Shown piece by piece: positions 9,248-17,729 of a stretch of 64,000 nucleotides of DNA. Each line of letters begins with the position of its first letter. Position 1 is the stretch's first letter. The notes beneath the pieces are model-generated. The model was not told the origin of the DNA. It made no database searches and saw only the letters and a program-made list of their open reading frames with translations. Made by a program: the position numbers and the translations under genes. This DNA is from an uncultured Eubacteriales bacterium (lineage in GTDB: Bacteria > Bacillota > Clostridia > Oscillospirales > CAG-382), in the NCBI GenBank assembly GCA_934446675.1, contig CAKSEL010000008.1, positions 1 through 64,000 on the forward strand, given 5' to 3'.

Positions 9248-10474
9248 ATGTTTAAAAAGTTATTCGGCATAGCAATAGCACTTTGTATGCTCACAGCTCT
9301 TGCGACAACCTGCTTTGCCAAAGACGACATCGGCGAAATTGAAAAAGCCAAGAAAGCAATAAGAAACGGTATAGACACCGTTGAGCTGTACAACGACATA
9401 ACACCCGAAGCATTCCTCAAAAAGATGGAAACACTCTTACCCGAAGGCAGCGAAGTTACTCTGTCTTTCGTAAAGGAATCAGACTTCAGAATATGGAACG
9501 CTACAAGCCAGAAGGACGGCAGCATTTTTGCAAACATCAAGTTCACAAGCGACGTTTACACAAGACAGGATATGTATACCGTAACTCTTCCGAAATTAAC
9601 GGGAGATGCGGCAAAACTCAACGAAACCACCGAAAAGCTTGACGCAGACGCTGCTGCAATCAAGGCAAAGCTCAACACGATAAGAATTTACAACCAGACC
9701 ACCGAAGAAGAGATCCTCGAATTCGTAAAGCCTGCAATAAAGAACGGCTCGACAATCGAATGGGAAAACGATTTTGAAAAATTTGAATCCACCACAACGC
9801 TTGTCGGTTCTATAACCGGTACTTTAAAGCTTACTCTCAACGGCTCCATCAAGAAAGTTGAAGTTAAGAAGATAATTTCTCCCGGTGCCAACGGAAACAG
9901 ACCCGAAGAAACCAAGACCGAGGATAAAAAGGACGAAAACACCTCGGCTTCGTCCGCTAACCTCAACTTTACGGACGTTCCCAAAGACGCTTACTTTGCA
10001 GAAGCAGTACAGTGGGCTGTCGTAAAGAACATCACCGCCGGCACTTCAAATACCACCTTCTCACCCGCAGCAACCTGCACAAGAGCGCAGATCATTACAT
10101 TCCTCTGGCGTGCAGCAGGTTCTCCCAAACCCACCAACTTCAATCCTTACAGCGACGTAAACGAGAACGACTATTATTATAACGCAGCTCGCTGGGCAAG
10201 CGAACAGGGCATGGTTTCCGGAAATACATTTGCCGCACACACTCCCTGCACCCGTGCAGCGACCGTAACTTATCTCTGGATTCTCGCCGACGAGCCGGAA
10301 GCTGACACATCGGATCTGTTTGCAGACGTTTCCGAGAATGCCGATTACGCAGAGGCAGTGGCATGGGCAGTTGAGGAAGGCATCACAAGCGGAACCTCCG
10401 CAACACAGTTCTCCCCCGACACCGTATGCAACAGAGGTCAGATAGCAACGTTCCTTTACAGAGCGTTTAACTGA
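9248..10474 (+). CDS. Secreted protein with three C-terminal SLH domains
   Basis: The 408-aa surface protein has a signal peptide (MFKKLFGIAIALCMLTALAT, cut after CFA). Residues about 30-220 form a region with two similar halves (PEAFLKKMETLLPEGSEVTL and EEEILEFVKPAIKNGSTIEW) followed by a Lys/Glu-rich linker. Three SLH domains then run to the C-terminus: LNFTDVPKDAYFAEAVQWAV, NPYSDVNENDYYYNAARWAS and LFADVSENADYAEAVAWAVE. SLH domains bind pyruvylated secondary cell-wall polymer, so the protein is probably non-covalently anchored to the wall. The function of the N-terminal region is unknown. Confidence 0.88.
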   Translation: MFKKLFGIAIALCMLTALATTCFAKDDIGEIEKAKKAIRNGIDTVELYNDITPEAFLKKMETLLPEGSEVTLSFVKESDFRIWNATSQKDGSIFANIKFTSDVYTRQDMYTVTLPKLTGDAAKLNETTEKLDADAAAIKAKLNTIRIYNQTTEEEILEFVKPAIKNGSTIEWENDFEKFESTTTLVGSITGTLKLTLNGSIKKVEVKKIISPGANGNRPEETKTEDKKDENTSASSANLNFTDVPKDAYFAEAVQWAVVKNITAGTSNTTFSPAATCTRAQIITFLWRAAGSPKPTNFNPYSDVNENDYYYNAARWASEQGMVSGNTFAAHTPCTRAATVTYLWILADEPEADTSDLFADVSENADYAEAVAWAVEEGITSGTSATQFSPDTVCNRGQIATFLYRAFN

Positions 10475-10498
10475 GTTTAATATTTCACTTGTTTTGGG

Positions 10499-10542
10499 AT
10501 ATGCACTGCCTTTGGTATTTCGCCTTTGGCGTGCATATTTTT
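10499..10542 (+). terminator. Terminator after the SLH gene
   Basis: ATATGCAC plus GCC (10499-10510) pairs with GGC plus GTGCATAT (10528-10538), with one unpaired T, followed by T residues to about 10542. Confidence 0.7.
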
Positions 10543-10574
10543 TATAACCGTATATAATTTAAGGAGAGAGATAA

Positions 10575-11726
10575 ATGTCCGAAAAAGCAGAAAAGTGGCT
10601 CAAAGATACCTGTTCGGATCTGAGTTCACGCGACGCAGAGCTTGTCGCGCGCGCCGTACACATACTCGAAAACAACGTTTTCCGCGGGCAGAAATTTCCG
10701 TGGGATCCGTATCTCGGAATAAGCCCCGGACTTCCCGGATTCAACGGCATATGGAACTGGGACACGGCTTTTATAGCAGAAGGAGTCTCATACTTTGACA
10801 CAGAGCTTGCCGAAAGCTCGATAAACGCGTTTTTTGTATTTCAGGACAGCCGCGGAATGCTGCCCGACGTCGTATACCCCGACGGAAGAAAGGTGGATCA
10901 GTTTACAAAACCTCCCGTTTTCGCAAAGGCTGCCGAAACGGTATACCGCCGCGGAAAGAACAGTGAATTTCTGGAAACGATCTATCCCAAACTCGTAAAG
11001 AGCGAAATTTTCTGGACGCATTACCGTATGCATGACGGACTTCTTCACTACGATTCTTTTGATAAAGACAGCAAAGATTATCTTCTGCACGTCCGCTACG
11101 AATCGGGCTGGGACAACTCCGTTCGCTGGGATAAACCGATATGCGATTTCTGGGCAATAGACCTGAACTGCTTTATGGTGGAATTTTACCGTTCAATGCA
11201 ATACCTCGCGTCCGAACTCGGAAAAGACGACGATATTCCCGTGTGGAAGCAAAAAGAAAAGTCCCTCTCGGAACTTATCTGCGAGCGTATGTGGAATGAA
11301 AATCTCAGTGCATATGTCGATGTAAACCGCTTTACCGGCGAAAGATCCGATGTTCTGTCTCCGGCAAGCTTTATGCCGCTGTACATAGGAATCGCTCCCA
11401 AAGAATATGCCGAGCGTATGGACAAAACCGCACGCGAAAAGTTCCTGCCGGGTATGCCTACCGTTTCTTATGACAATCCGGCTCACGGAACAGACTACTG
11501 GCGCGGTCCGACTTGGCTCAATGTCGCATATTTTGCGGCAAAGGGACTCAAAAACTACGGTTTTGACGACACCGCAAACACGGTTAAAGAAACCATACTC
11601 GGCTGGTGTGAGAAAAATCCCGGAGGACTGTACGAAAACTACGATTCCATAACCGGAAAAGGTCTTTGCTTCTCTCAGTTCAGCTGGAGCAGTGCATTTG
11701 TAATAGAATTTATACTCGGTTTTTAA
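10575..11726 (+). CDS. GH63-like (alpha/alpha)6-barrel glycosidase
   Basis: This is a 383-aa cytoplasmic enzyme with an AAGGAGAG site before the ATG. The fold resembles mannosylglycerate hydrolase/trehalase-like enzymes of GH63 and GH37: FPWDPYLGISPGLPGFNGIW, NWDTAFIAEG, the region ESGWDNSVRWD with a likely catalytic acid Asp, and a C-terminal YENYDSITGKG with a likely base Glu followed by FSQFSWSSAFV. The length fits the short bacterial mannosylglycerate hydrolase type. A TATAAT at 10553-10558 lies upstream but without a clear -35. The substrate (mannosylglycerate, glucosylglycerate or another alpha-glycoside) is not decided by the sequence. Confidence 0.75.
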   Translation: MSEKAEKWLKDTCSDLSSRDAELVARAVHILENNVFRGQKFPWDPYLGISPGLPGFNGIWNWDTAFIAEGVSYFDTELAESSINAFFVFQDSRGMLPDVVYPDGRKVDQFTKPPVFAKAAETVYRRGKNSEFLETIYPKLVKSEIFWTHYRMHDGLLHYDSFDKDSKDYLLHVRYESGWDNSVRWDKPICDFWAIDLNCFMVEFYRSMQYLASELGKDDDIPVWKQKEKSLSELICERMWNENLSAYVDVNRFTGERSDVLSPASFMPLYIGIAPKEYAERMDKTAREKFLPGMPTVSYDNPAHGTDYWRGPTWLNVAYFAAKGLKNYGFDDTANTVKETILGWCEKNPGGLYENYDSITGKGLCFSQFSWSSAFVIEFILGF

Positions 11727-11763
11727 TCCGTCGGAAAATACAACTGCATAAATTCAAAACTTT

Positions 11764-11788
11764 GCCGGTGATTTTTACGTCGCCGGCA
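11764..11788 (+). terminator. Hairpin between convergent genes, overlapping the regulator stop codon
   Basis: GCCGGTGA (11764-11771) pairs with TCGCCGGC (11780s-11788), with one wobble pair, and a T-rich tract follows on the plus strand. It terminates the glycosidase transcript. On the minus strand it encodes the last codons (MPAT, stop) of the truncated MocR-type gene. Confidence 0.6.
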
Positions 11789-12863
11789 TTTCTTTTCTCC
11801 TGAGCCGCCTTACACGATTTATATGGCGTTCAAAATCGCCGCCGTTTATAAGTTCCGCAAGCACAAGCTGCTCGAAAGTCGGCACGGTACAGGAATAAAA
11901 GCCGAGCTTTTGATAAAACCTCTCGGTCAGCGGTTTCGGCAGCACCATATACCCTACCCTTATCGACGGAGATATGGTCTTTGAAAAGGTGTTGAGATAT
12001 ATTACGTTCTCATGCTTTGACAGTGCGAACAGCGTTTCCATAGGCTGCGACGAAACGGAAAATTCCGAACCGTAGTCGGATTCTATGATAAATCCCTGGT
12101 TTTTGTCAGCCCAGCGTATATACTCGTGGCGTTTTGATGCGGTTGCGGTAATGCCCGTGGGAAAACTGCGGTAAGGCGTTGTATGCAGCACGTCCGCATT
12201 TGATGAGGCAAGCGCGGCGCTGTCAATTCCGTCGTCCGACAGAGGCAGAAGCTCATATGCGGCGTTCTGCGTCTTATATATCTGCTCAAGCTTATGGTAC
12301 GACGGGCTTTCTATCGCATACACCTTGTCCCTGCCCAGAAGTTCTATTATAAGTCCGTACAGATATTCCGCGCCGGAGCCTATTATTATCTGCTCCTCGC
12401 CGACGCTTATTCCGCGGTTGCGCGCAAGATAAAGCCTTATCGCATTTCTCAGCTCGCTTCGTCCGGAATTCGGCGACTTTTCAAGAAGTATATCCCTGTA
12501 ATCCGAAAGCACGCGGCGCATGGTTTTGCTTAATATTGAAACCGAAAACACCGGATATGCCGGAGCTGCGGCGATATTATGCGTGCGAACCGTGTTTTCA
12601 CGCGCAAAAGAGGCAAATCCGTCGGTACTTTTGAAAATTACGTAAAAACCGCTTTTTTCTATCGCTTTCGCATATCCTTCGTCGCACAAAAGCTCATATG
12701 CGTGCTCCGCCGTTACCGTGCTGACACCAAGCTCCTGCGCAAGAATCCGCTTTGACGGAAGTCTGCTGCCGAATCCGAACACTCCGTCTATAATGTCGTT
12801 CCTGAGCTGCTTATATATCTGTAAATAAACCGGTCTTTGGTTCTTGTCTATTATGTACTTCAT
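11775..12863 (-). CDS. MocR/PdxR-type GntR regulator with a C-terminally truncated aminotransferase domain
   Basis: The protein is 362 aa. Residues 1-75 are a GntR winged helix (QLRNDIIDGVFGFGSRLPSK, LAQELGVSTVTAEHAYELL). From about 100 it is a fold-type I aminotransferase-like domain (IIIGSGAEYLYGLIIELLG, FIIESDYGSEF, and LNTFSKTISPSIRVGYMVLP with the PLP lysine). Full MocR proteins are about 450-480 aa; this one stops just after HINRVRRLRRKE, losing roughly the last 90-100 residues. The missing part follows a hairpin that overlaps the stop codon, as if a deletion joined the gene to a terminator. No well-spaced ribosome-binding site precedes the ATG. It is divergent from an ECF S component, which suggests control of vitamin (possibly B6) uptake. 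It may be functional or decaying. Confidence 0.75.
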   Translation of the reverse strand: MKYIIDKNQRPVYLQIYKQLRNDIIDGVFGFGSRLPSKRILAQELGVSTVTAEHAYELLCDEGYAKAIEKSGFYVIFKSTDGFASFARENTVRTHNIAAAPAYPVFSVSILSKTMRRVLSDYRDILLEKSPNSGRSELRNAIRLYLARNRGISVGEEQIIIGSGAEYLYGLIIELLGRDKVYAIESPSYHKLEQIYKTQNAAYELLPLSDDGIDSAALASSNADVLHTTPYRSFPTGITATASKRHEYIRWADKNQGFIIESDYGSEFSVSSQPMETLFALSKHENVIYLNTFSKTISPSIRVGYMVLPKPLTERFYQKLGFYSCTVPTFEQLVLAELINGGDFERHINRVRRLRRKEMPAT

Positions 12864-12923
12864 CTGGTATTATTATTTTCTCCGTTTCTGACTATTTTAT
12901 ATTACCAGTAAATATTATATAAT
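12864..12923. promoter_or_regulatory. Divergent control region: candidate MocR operator and ECF-S promoter
   Basis: Inverted half-sites CTGGTA (12864-12869) and TACCAG (12903-12908) flank the 94-base divergent region; the first touches the start codon of the MocR-type gene. TATAAT at 12918-12923 faces the S-component gene and lacks a good -35, as expected for an activator-dependent promoter. Operator status is inferred. Confidence 0.45.
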
Positions 12924-12956
12924 AACGCTGTACAAAATGCAAGGAGGACTTTTAAA

Positions 12957-13481
12957 ATGAATAACGGCAGTACGGCAAAGAAAACAACCCTGTGGCTGTG
13001 CATTACGGCAATGTTTACGGCGCTCAACGTTGCAATGAGCTCTTTCGGAGTACCCGTTCCGGGCGGACATCTGTACATGAACGACATTGTAATCTGCACG
13101 GCTGCACTCTTGCTTGACCCGTTTGCGGCGTTTGTAGCCGGCGGCGTCGGCGCTTTTCTCGGCGACTTTTTCTTTTATCCGACGCCGATGTTTGTTTCTC
13201 TCGTCACACACGGTCTGCAGGCAGTCGCAATCTCGCTTATATCCCATCACACGTTTAAAAAGCACCCTGTGCTTGCATCGGCAGCCGGCGTTTCGGTCGG
13301 TGCGGTTATAATGGTTGCCGGATATTCTCTCGGCAGAGCCTTTATTTACAGCACGCCGGAATATGCGCTGATCAAACTTCCGTATCAGATTCTTCAGGCA
13401 GTTACCGGCGCTGTTATCGGTATGCTTCTTTGCTATAAATGCGGACTGAACAAGCTCTATAACAAAAAATTTGCAAAATAG
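12957..13481 (+). CDS. ECF transporter S component (vitamin-binding membrane subunit)
   Basis: The 174-aa integral membrane protein starts 11 bases after AAGGAGG. About six hydrophobic segments run from LWLCITAMFTALNVAMSSFG to LQAVTGAVIGMLLCYKCG. The pattern VPVPGGHLYMNDIVICTAAL followed by GGVGAFLGDFFFYPTPMF matches small S components of the riboflavin/HMP/pyridoxine type. It would bind a vitamin and dock on an EcfA-EcfA'-EcfT energizing module; the two ATPases encoded at 44998-46783 are candidates. The divergent MocR-type regulator suggests vitamin B6, because MocR-family PdxR proteins govern B6 genes. That assignment is inference from context. Confidence 0.75.
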   Translation: MNNGSTAKKTTLWLCITAMFTALNVAMSSFGVPVPGGHLYMNDIVICTAALLLDPFAAFVAGGVGAFLGDFFFYPTPMFVSLVTHGLQAVAISLISHHTFKKHPVLASAAGVSVGAVIMVAGYSLGRAFIYSTPEYALIKLPYQILQAVTGAVIGMLLCYKCGLNKLYNKKFAK

Positions 13482-13517
13482 TATACCCTATTGCGCAGCA
13501 TCTTGGCTTTTTTACGG

Positions 13518-13557
13518 GCAGAACCGGCTTTTATTCGGTTCTGCTCTTTGTTTTTTT
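13518..13557 (+). terminator. Terminator after the ECF S component
   Basis: GCAGAACCG (13518-13526) pairs perfectly with CGGTTCTGC (13536-13544), followed by a T-rich stretch through 13557. Confidence 0.85.
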
Positions 13558-13587
13558 GAAATATGTGCACAAATAAGTTAAAATATA

Positions 13588-13616
13588 TTGAAAAAATCCC
13601 AAAAACGGTGTAAAAT
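13588..13616 (+). promoter_or_regulatory. Promoter of the hybrid histidine kinase operon
   Basis: TTGAAA (13588-13593), a 17-base spacer and TAAAAT (13611-13616). It leaves a 5' leader of about 140 bases before the kinase ATG. Confidence 0.65.
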
Positions 13617-13654
13617 ATACAAGGATATTATATTTGTGGAAGTATGCCGTAATT

Positions 13655-13722
13655 ACGGGAGGTTTTCCGGTCCTGTTCAGGTACGTAAGGTCAAAACCCG
13701 TGCAGCAGCGCATATTTCCCGT
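13655..13722 (+). promoter_or_regulatory. Structured 5' leader with two competing pairings
   Basis: ACGGGA at 13655-13660 can pair with ACCCGT ending at 13701 or with TCCCGT at 13717-13722, but not with both. The first fold is supported by an inner TTTT/AAAA pairing and a CCTG/CAGG mini-hairpin. I cannot match it to a known riboswitch class. The kinase start downstream lacks a strong ribosome-binding site. A regulatory role is inferred. Confidence 0.3.
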
Positions 13723-13764
13723 CTTTAAATAAACTTTTTATGAAAGCGGGCGGTCATACACAGC

Positions 13765-16347
13765 ATGGAAACTTCCGAAAAACGGGTGAGATTCAAACCC
13801 GGAACCTTATTGCTGGTTCCGGTTATCGTAACAGTCATTGTATTTGCCGGACTTTATAAAACCGTATACGACATTCTTGAAGAATCAAATATCGAGACAA
13901 TACGCGATCTTGCCGCACATGATGAGAGAGCGCTTGAAAATGTCCTCGACGACGAGTGGGAGGAGCTTTCTGACATTCCCGAGATACTGCGTTCCTTTAA
14001 GACAAAGAACGAAGACGAGCTTATTTCAAACTTCCAGATGTTAACTCAGGTTGAAGATGACGAGGCGTCGTATCTTATAACATCAACCGGGAAAGTCTAT
14101 ATGAGCAACGGCACCGTCAGGGAAAGCGATAGGATAACGGAGTTCATCAAGAATCAGTCCAACAGATTCGTTACACGTTACGACAGAATTTACGATAAAG
14201 TAGCAGAAAACCGCCGTGAATATCTGTTGCTCGGCGTAAAGCTCGGCGGACTGGAAATAGGCGGCGAAACCATAGAATATGCTGCAAAGAGAATGTCCAT
14301 AGGTTCTCTCGACAACAAGCTCAAAACCGAAAGCTATAACGGAAAAGGAATAAACAGCGTCATAGATAACACCGGCGCGTATATCATCAAAATGAACCGT
14401 TCGGACAGCTTTCTTGAACGTCAGAACATCGACGATCTTCTGGAAAACGCCGTAATCGACGGTTACAGCGACACCGAACAGTTTAAGCGCGACGCATTTT
14501 CCGCAGCAAACGGCATGACTGCAAAACTGTCCTTAAACGACAAGTCATACATTATGTATTTTCAAAAGCTCAAGGATACCGACTGGATATACATTTCGCG
14601 CGTTCCTGTAAGCATCTTCTCGCTCCAGACAGGAAAAATACTTCTGATATTCGCCGTTATAATGTTAGCCGTAATGCTTGCGGTGCTGCTTATAGTATTA
14701 AACCGCATGGCTGCGATAAAAGAGTGTGAAACGCTTAACGCACTGCACAAAAAAGAGCTTACCGAAACCCTAAAAATGGCTGAACAGGCAAACAAAGCCA
14801 AGACGACCTTCCTAAACAATATGTCCCACGACATACGCACGCCCATGAACGCGATAATGGGATTTGCAAGCCTTGCCAAGGGACACATAGACAACAAGAC
14901 CGCCGTGCTCGACTATCTTTCAAAGATAACTCAGGCGTCAAACCATTTGTTGAGTCTTATAAACGATATTCTCGACATGAGCAGAATTGAGTCCGGCAAA
15001 ATGGCAATCGAAGAAAAAGAGGAAAACCTCTCCGACATACTCCACAGCCTGAGAAATATTCTTATTTCCGACATCAATGCCAAAAATTTAGAGCTTTTCA
15101 TTGACACTGTCAACATCAAAAACGAAAACGTTATCTGCGATAAGTTAAGGCTCAATCAGATACTCTTGAATATCACGTCAAATGCCGTAAAATATACACG
15201 CAACGGCGGCACAATCTCCATTCGCATAAAGCAGGAGGAAGTCTCCGACAAGGGAATTTCAAACTACGAGTTTTCCGTAAAGGACAACGGCATAGGCATG
15301 AACGATGAATTTCTCAAAACAGTGTTCGATCCCTTTACGAGAGCAAAAAACTCAACAGTCAGCGGAATTCAGGGCACGGGTCTCGGCATGGCCATAACAA
15401 AAAACATTGTCGATATGATGAACGGCAGCATTGTATGCCACAGCAAGGAAAACGTCGGCACGGAATTTGTCGTGACACTTCCTTTCAGGGTTTCAAAAGA
15501 CGACGGCTCGGAAAAGTTTGATTCCGGATTCATGAAAAATGCGCGAGCTCTAATTGTTGACGACGACATGAACACCTGCCGCAGCATTTCGGATATGCTT
15601 CGCGATATAGGAGTGCGCAGCGAATGGTGCGTTTCGGGTAAAGAGGCTATTGTCCGTGCGGAAGAGTCCATAGGCATGAACGATATGTTCGGCATTTATA
15701 TAATTGACTGGCTGATACCGGATATGAACGGAATAGAGGCTACAAGAAGAATAAGAAAGATAATCGGCGACGAAATCCCCGTAATAATCCTTACGGCTTA
15801 CGACTGGACAGACGCGGAAGAAGAGGCAAAGCAGTCCGGAGTTACGGAATTTGTCAGCAAGCCAGTTTTCCCGTCGGATATAAAAAAGGCGCTCTGCCGC
15901 GCTTACGGAATATCAACCGGTGAAGTTACCGCAGAACAGGCTCAGATACTCTTTAACGGCAAAAAGGTACTGCTTGCCGAAGATAACGAGCTTAACCGCG
16001 AAATAGCGGTGGAAATGCTCTCTGCGGCAGGATTATACGTTGATGTTGCCGGCAACGGAACCGAGGCTGTTGAAAAAGTAAAGTTCTCGGCTCTCGGAGA
16101 ATACGACCTTATTCTCATGGATATTCAGATGCCGCTTATGGACGGCTACGAGGCGGCAAGGCGCATACGCGCTCTCAAAGACACCTCAAAAGCGTTTATC
16201 CCAATTGTCGCAATGACGGCAAATGCGTTTGAAGAAGATAAAAAGCAGGCGCTTTACGCCGGAATGAACGGATATATCGCCAAACCCATACAGTTCTCCG
16301 CACTCACAAAAGAGCTTGCAAGAGTGTTTGAGAATACCGAAAAATAA
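13765..16347 (+). CDS. Hybrid sensor histidine kinase with two receiver domains
   Basis: This is an 860-aa membrane sensor. A first transmembrane segment lies near residues 12-30 (TLLLVPVIVTVIVFAGLY), an extracytoplasmic cache-like sensor at about 35-280, and a second transmembrane segment near 287-311. A HisKA domain follows with phosphoacceptor His in NNMSHDIRTPMNAIMGF, then an HATPase domain (DNGIGM, GTGLGMAI). Two receivers come next: ALIVDDDMNTCR with candidate Asp in IIDWLIPDMNG, and VLLAEDNELNRE with Asp in LILMDIQMPLMDGYE. There is no HPt or DNA-binding output, so phosphate transfer probably goes elsewhere. The next gene encodes a solute-binding lipoprotein that may deliver the ligand to the sensor. 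Confidence 0.9.
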   Translation: METSEKRVRFKPGTLLLVPVIVTVIVFAGLYKTVYDILEESNIETIRDLAAHDERALENVLDDEWEELSDIPEILRSFKTKNEDELISNFQMLTQVEDDEASYLITSTGKVYMSNGTVRESDRITEFIKNQSNRFVTRYDRIYDKVAENRREYLLLGVKLGGLEIGGETIEYAAKRMSIGSLDNKLKTESYNGKGINSVIDNTGAYIIKMNRSDSFLERQNIDDLLENAVIDGYSDTEQFKRDAFSAANGMTAKLSLNDKSYIMYFQKLKDTDWIYISRVPVSIFSLQTGKILLIFAVIMLAVMLAVLLIVLNRMAAIKECETLNALHKKELTETLKMAEQANKAKTTFLNNMSHDIRTPMNAIMGFASLAKGHIDNKTAVLDYLSKITQASNHLLSLINDILDMSRIESGKMAIEEKEENLSDILHSLRNILISDINAKNLELFIDTVNIKNENVICDKLRLNQILLNITSNAVKYTRNGGTISIRIKQEEVSDKGISNYEFSVKDNGIGMNDEFLKTVFDPFTRAKNSTVSGIQGTGLGMAITKNIVDMMNGSIVCHSKENVGTEFVVTLPFRVSKDDGSEKFDSGFMKNARALIVDDDMNTCRSISDMLRDIGVRSEWCVSGKEAIVRAEESIGMNDMFGIYIIDWLIPDMNGIEATRRIRKIIGDEIPVIILTAYDWTDAEEEAKQSGVTEFVSKPVFPSDIKKALCRAYGISTGEVTAEQAQILFNGKKVLLAEDNELNREIAVEMLSAAGLYVDVAGNGTEAVEKVKFSALGEYDLILMDIQMPLMDGYEAARRIRALKDTSKAFIPIVAMTANAFEEDKKQALYAGMNGYIAKPIQFSALTKELARVFENTEK

Positions 16348-16368
16348 CATTGTTAGGATCTGACATAC

Positions 16369-17697
16369 ATGAATTTCAATAAACTTACAAAAACCGTCTG
16401 CGTCATGCTTTGCTGCATAACAGTCTGCACATTTTCTTCCGGCTGCGGTATTGCCGACCTGAAAAAAACCGTGGAAATAAACATAAAGACTCCGGCAATC
16501 ACCTTGGACGTGCCGTTTATAGATCCGGACGTTCAGGCAACAGCACAGTTTCTCGAAAAAGCAGCACAGACATTTTCGGAACAGTACACCGGAGCAGATG
16601 TAAAAATTACCGTAATACAGTACGACAATGCACAAGAAGCCGCCGCAATCGAGGAAAGCTTTGACACTCCCGACAGTACCGACGTGCTTTTCAACGACTA
16701 TTTTACCATGGAATCCCATATCCATACCGGACGCGTCGTACCGCTTGACGACATTATCACTCCCGAAATCCGGGACGATATTGCTCCCGTCTTTATGTCC
16801 CACAGCACAGCAAACGGCAAAACCTATATGCTGCCGTATCTCTACCGTCAGAATGTGCTTGCCTACAACAAGGACATCTTCAGAGGTGCGGGACTTGACG
16901 AATTTATCACCGACGACGACGCAATTCAGACATGGAACATGGAAGAATGGGAAACCATACTTGAAAAGCTCAGAGAATATATGCCCGAAACGTCTTTTCC
17001 TCTGCCGCTCTATGCTAAAAACAACCAGGGCGACACACATATAATGACGTATATACGTTCGCAGGGCAGCAGCTTCTTTGACGAAAACGGATATTTCGAT
17101 CTCGAAACTCCCGAAGGCATTGCGGGACTTGAGTGGATAAAAAACTGCATTGACAAAGGATATATGTCGGATAACTCGGCATACCGCGACATACTCGACA
17201 ACTTCGATCTGTGGTTAAGCGGTCAGCTTGCATTCTTTGTTGCAAATCTCGGAAATATCCAGAATTTTGAGTGCGATTACGGACTTGTAAATTTCCCGTG
17301 CGTATCCGGCGGACTCAGCACAAACTTTCTCACCGGATTTGAAGTTTTTGACAACGGCGACAATGACAGGCTCGACGCCGCAAAAGCCTTTGTAAAATTC
17401 ATTTATGAAAGCGATTATCTCGACTATTCCGCAAGTGCAATACCGTGCAGCGATAAAATCTTCAAAAAGTATCCGAACTCACTCAGGCGCGTTGAAAAAT
17501 ATATAAACAACAGCGATACCGGCGTTATTTTTACCGGCAGAAATCCCAACTGGCTCGGCGTAAGAAATGTGTTTTACAAGCATATGAAAGATCTTATAAA
17601 CGGCACCAAAACGCCCGCGCAGGTCGCAGCTGAACTAGACAGGGACTGCAACGCCGCAATAAAGGACGGATATGACAATTCCGTTTTCCACGAATAA
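16369..17697 (+). CDS. Extracellular solute-binding lipoprotein (sugar ABC type)
   Basis: The 442-aa protein has a lipoprotein signal (MNFNKLTKTVCVMLCCITVC, then FSSGC with the lipidated Cys near residue 27). The body matches family 1 binding proteins: TAQFLEKAAQTFSEQYTGAD, DVLFNDYFTMESHIHTGRVV, LPYLYRQNVLAYNKDIFRGA, and AAKAFVKFIYES. It is in line with the upstream kinase (21-base gap), and no permease or ATPase genes are nearby. It may act as a sensory co-receptor for the kinase rather than as part of a transporter, or serve a permease elsewhere. The ligand is unknown. Confidence 0.82.
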   Translation: MNFNKLTKTVCVMLCCITVCTFSSGCGIADLKKTVEINIKTPAITLDVPFIDPDVQATAQFLEKAAQTFSEQYTGADVKITVIQYDNAQEAAAIEESFDTPDSTDVLFNDYFTMESHIHTGRVVPLDDIITPEIRDDIAPVFMSHSTANGKTYMLPYLYRQNVLAYNKDIFRGAGLDEFITDDDAIQTWNMEEWETILEKLREYMPETSFPLPLYAKNNQGDTHIMTYIRSQGSSFFDENGYFDLETPEGIAGLEWIKNCIDKGYMSDNSAYRDILDNFDLWLSGQLAFFVANLGNIQNFECDYGLVNFPCVSGGLSTNFLTGFEVFDNGDNDRLDAAKAFVKFIYESDYLDYSASAIPCSDKIFKKYPNSLRRVEKYINNSDTGVIFTGRNPNWLGVRNVFYKHMKDLINGTKTPAQVAAELDRDCNAAIKDGYDNSVFHE

Positions 17698-17729
17698 AAA
17701 TCACAGACAAGCGGAGTGGATTAAAGACA

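Noticed and set aside
13655..13722. Cyclic-di-GMP or other known riboswitch ahead of the histidine kinase
   Set aside because: The characteristic conserved cores of the classes I know are absent; only alternative pairings can be seen.
16186..17040. A 284-codon minus-strand frame opposite the kinase and solute-binding genes
   Set aside because: It spans the junction of two well-supported genes, has a Cys/Phe/Val-rich shadow composition and no start signals.
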